DNA from: Apiospora phragmitis
Taxonomy: Eukaryota; Ascomycota; Sordariomycetes; Amphisphaeriales; Apiosporaceae
Direction: 5' to 3'
DNA: 64,000 nt
Assembly: GCA_038363925.1 (NCBI GenBank)
Contig: JAQQWL010000006.1
Location: 3,700,501-3,764,500, forward strand
The stretch's first letter is position 1. Every line of letters starts with the position of its first letter. A program made the position numbers and the translations under genes. Shown piece after piece: positions 63,726 to 64,000 of the stretch. The notes below the pieces were generated by a model. The model was not told the DNA's origin and searched no databases. It worked only from the letters and a program-made list of their open reading frames with translations.

Positions 63726-64000
63726 ATGGGCAAGGACACCAATAACATTGAATACGATATCATCGTTATCGGTTCGGGCCTAGCCGGCATATGCACTGCG
63801 CTAGAAGCCCTTGAGCACGATGAGACCCTCTCGGTGCTCCTGATCGATGACGCCGGTAAGCACGCCCATCCCGAACCGCCCGGAGTCGGCGACTTGGACG
63901 CGCTCATAGGCAAAACGAACAACGCCGAGACGCGCGAGTGGCTGAAACAACACCGCGATGCTTTTGTCCGGGATATCTCCCCAGGTCGATTGTCATCGTG
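63726..64000 (+). CDS. FAD-dependent oxidoreductase, 5' part only
   Basis: An ATG at 63726 opens a frame that reaches the window end. Residues 9-40 form an N-terminal dinucleotide-binding fold: EYDIIVIGSGLAGICTALEA with GxGxxG and a following VLLIDD strand. This is the start of an FAD-dependent oxidoreductase of the fumarate-reductase/succinate-dehydrogenase-like or D-amino-acid-oxidase-like type. The sequence from about residue 44 is less typical, and a GTAAGC at 63855 could be an intron donor, so the real N-terminus may be shorter than the open frame suggests. The rest of the gene lies beyond the window. Confidence 0.7.
   Translation, partial: MGKDTNNIEYDIIVIGSGLAGICTALEALEHDETLSVLLIDDAGKHAHPEPPGVGDLDALIGKTNNAETREWLKQHRDAFVRDISPGRLSS

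Overview
The window is nuclear DNA of a filamentous ascomycete (Pezizomycotina, probably Sordariomycetes). Genes carry short introns of about 48-110 bases with GTAAGT-like donors, CTAAC-like branch sites and CAG/TAG acceptors. Fungus-specific families are present: secreted GH47 mannosidase, proteinase K-like subtilase, fungal rhodopsin-domain membrane protein, HeLo-NACHT receptor and a DUF3237 protein. There are no operons, CRISPR arrays or prokaryotic signals.

Layout, left to right. A membrane-anchored unknown protein (464-2236, +) and a small secreted DUF3237 protein (2952-3617, +) are followed by exocyst SEC3 (4039-8383, -), the chromatin-remodeller subunit RSC9 (9482-12381, -), a glutamine/tyrosine-rich unknown protein (13445-14875, +), an ataxin-10/CTR86-like protein (15191-18170, -), a GH47 alpha-mannosidase (19440-21257, -) and the repair nuclease subunit ERCC1/RAD10 (23676-24848, -). 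The accessory stretch 26.5-37.2 kb holds a HeLo-NACHT-ankyrin immune-type receptor (26502-29490, -), a cytochrome P450 (29920-31578, -), a 4.1 kb gene-poor repeat-bearing gap, and a seven-helix rhodopsin-domain protein (35718-37158, +). Core genes then return: a small single-pass membrane protein (39091-39656, +) and the divergent pair ENP2/NOL10 (39874-41993, -) and MED13/SSN2 (43098-47651, +). After a subtilase (49182-50423, -) there is a 5.5 kb stretch in which I see no gene, then a large coiled-coil protein (55928-59938, +), a membrane-anchored spermidine-synthase-like protein (61309-63186, +) and the start of a flavoprotein cut by the window end (63726-64000, +).

The strongest unexpected signal is that ten of the genes, several of them essential housekeeping genes, show single-base reading-frame breaks. 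I count 24 breaks, 13 looking like an extra base and 11 like a missing base, many in runs of 4-7 identical bases. When each gene's breaks are allowed for, its spliced length becomes an exact multiple of three with a length normal for its family. Uncorrected insertion/deletion errors of the assembly are the simplest reading; real decay is possible only for accessory genes. The NLR also carries a separate in-frame TAG of a kind RIP would produce.

The genes do not form one pathway. The core set covers secretion (SEC3), transcription and chromatin (MED13, RSC9), ribosome assembly (ENP2) and DNA repair (ERCC1). I did not find a convincing undescribed multi-gene system; the items most worth a second look are the NLR, the unknown coiled-coil protein, the membrane-fused spermidine-synthase-like protein and the two long gene-free intervals.
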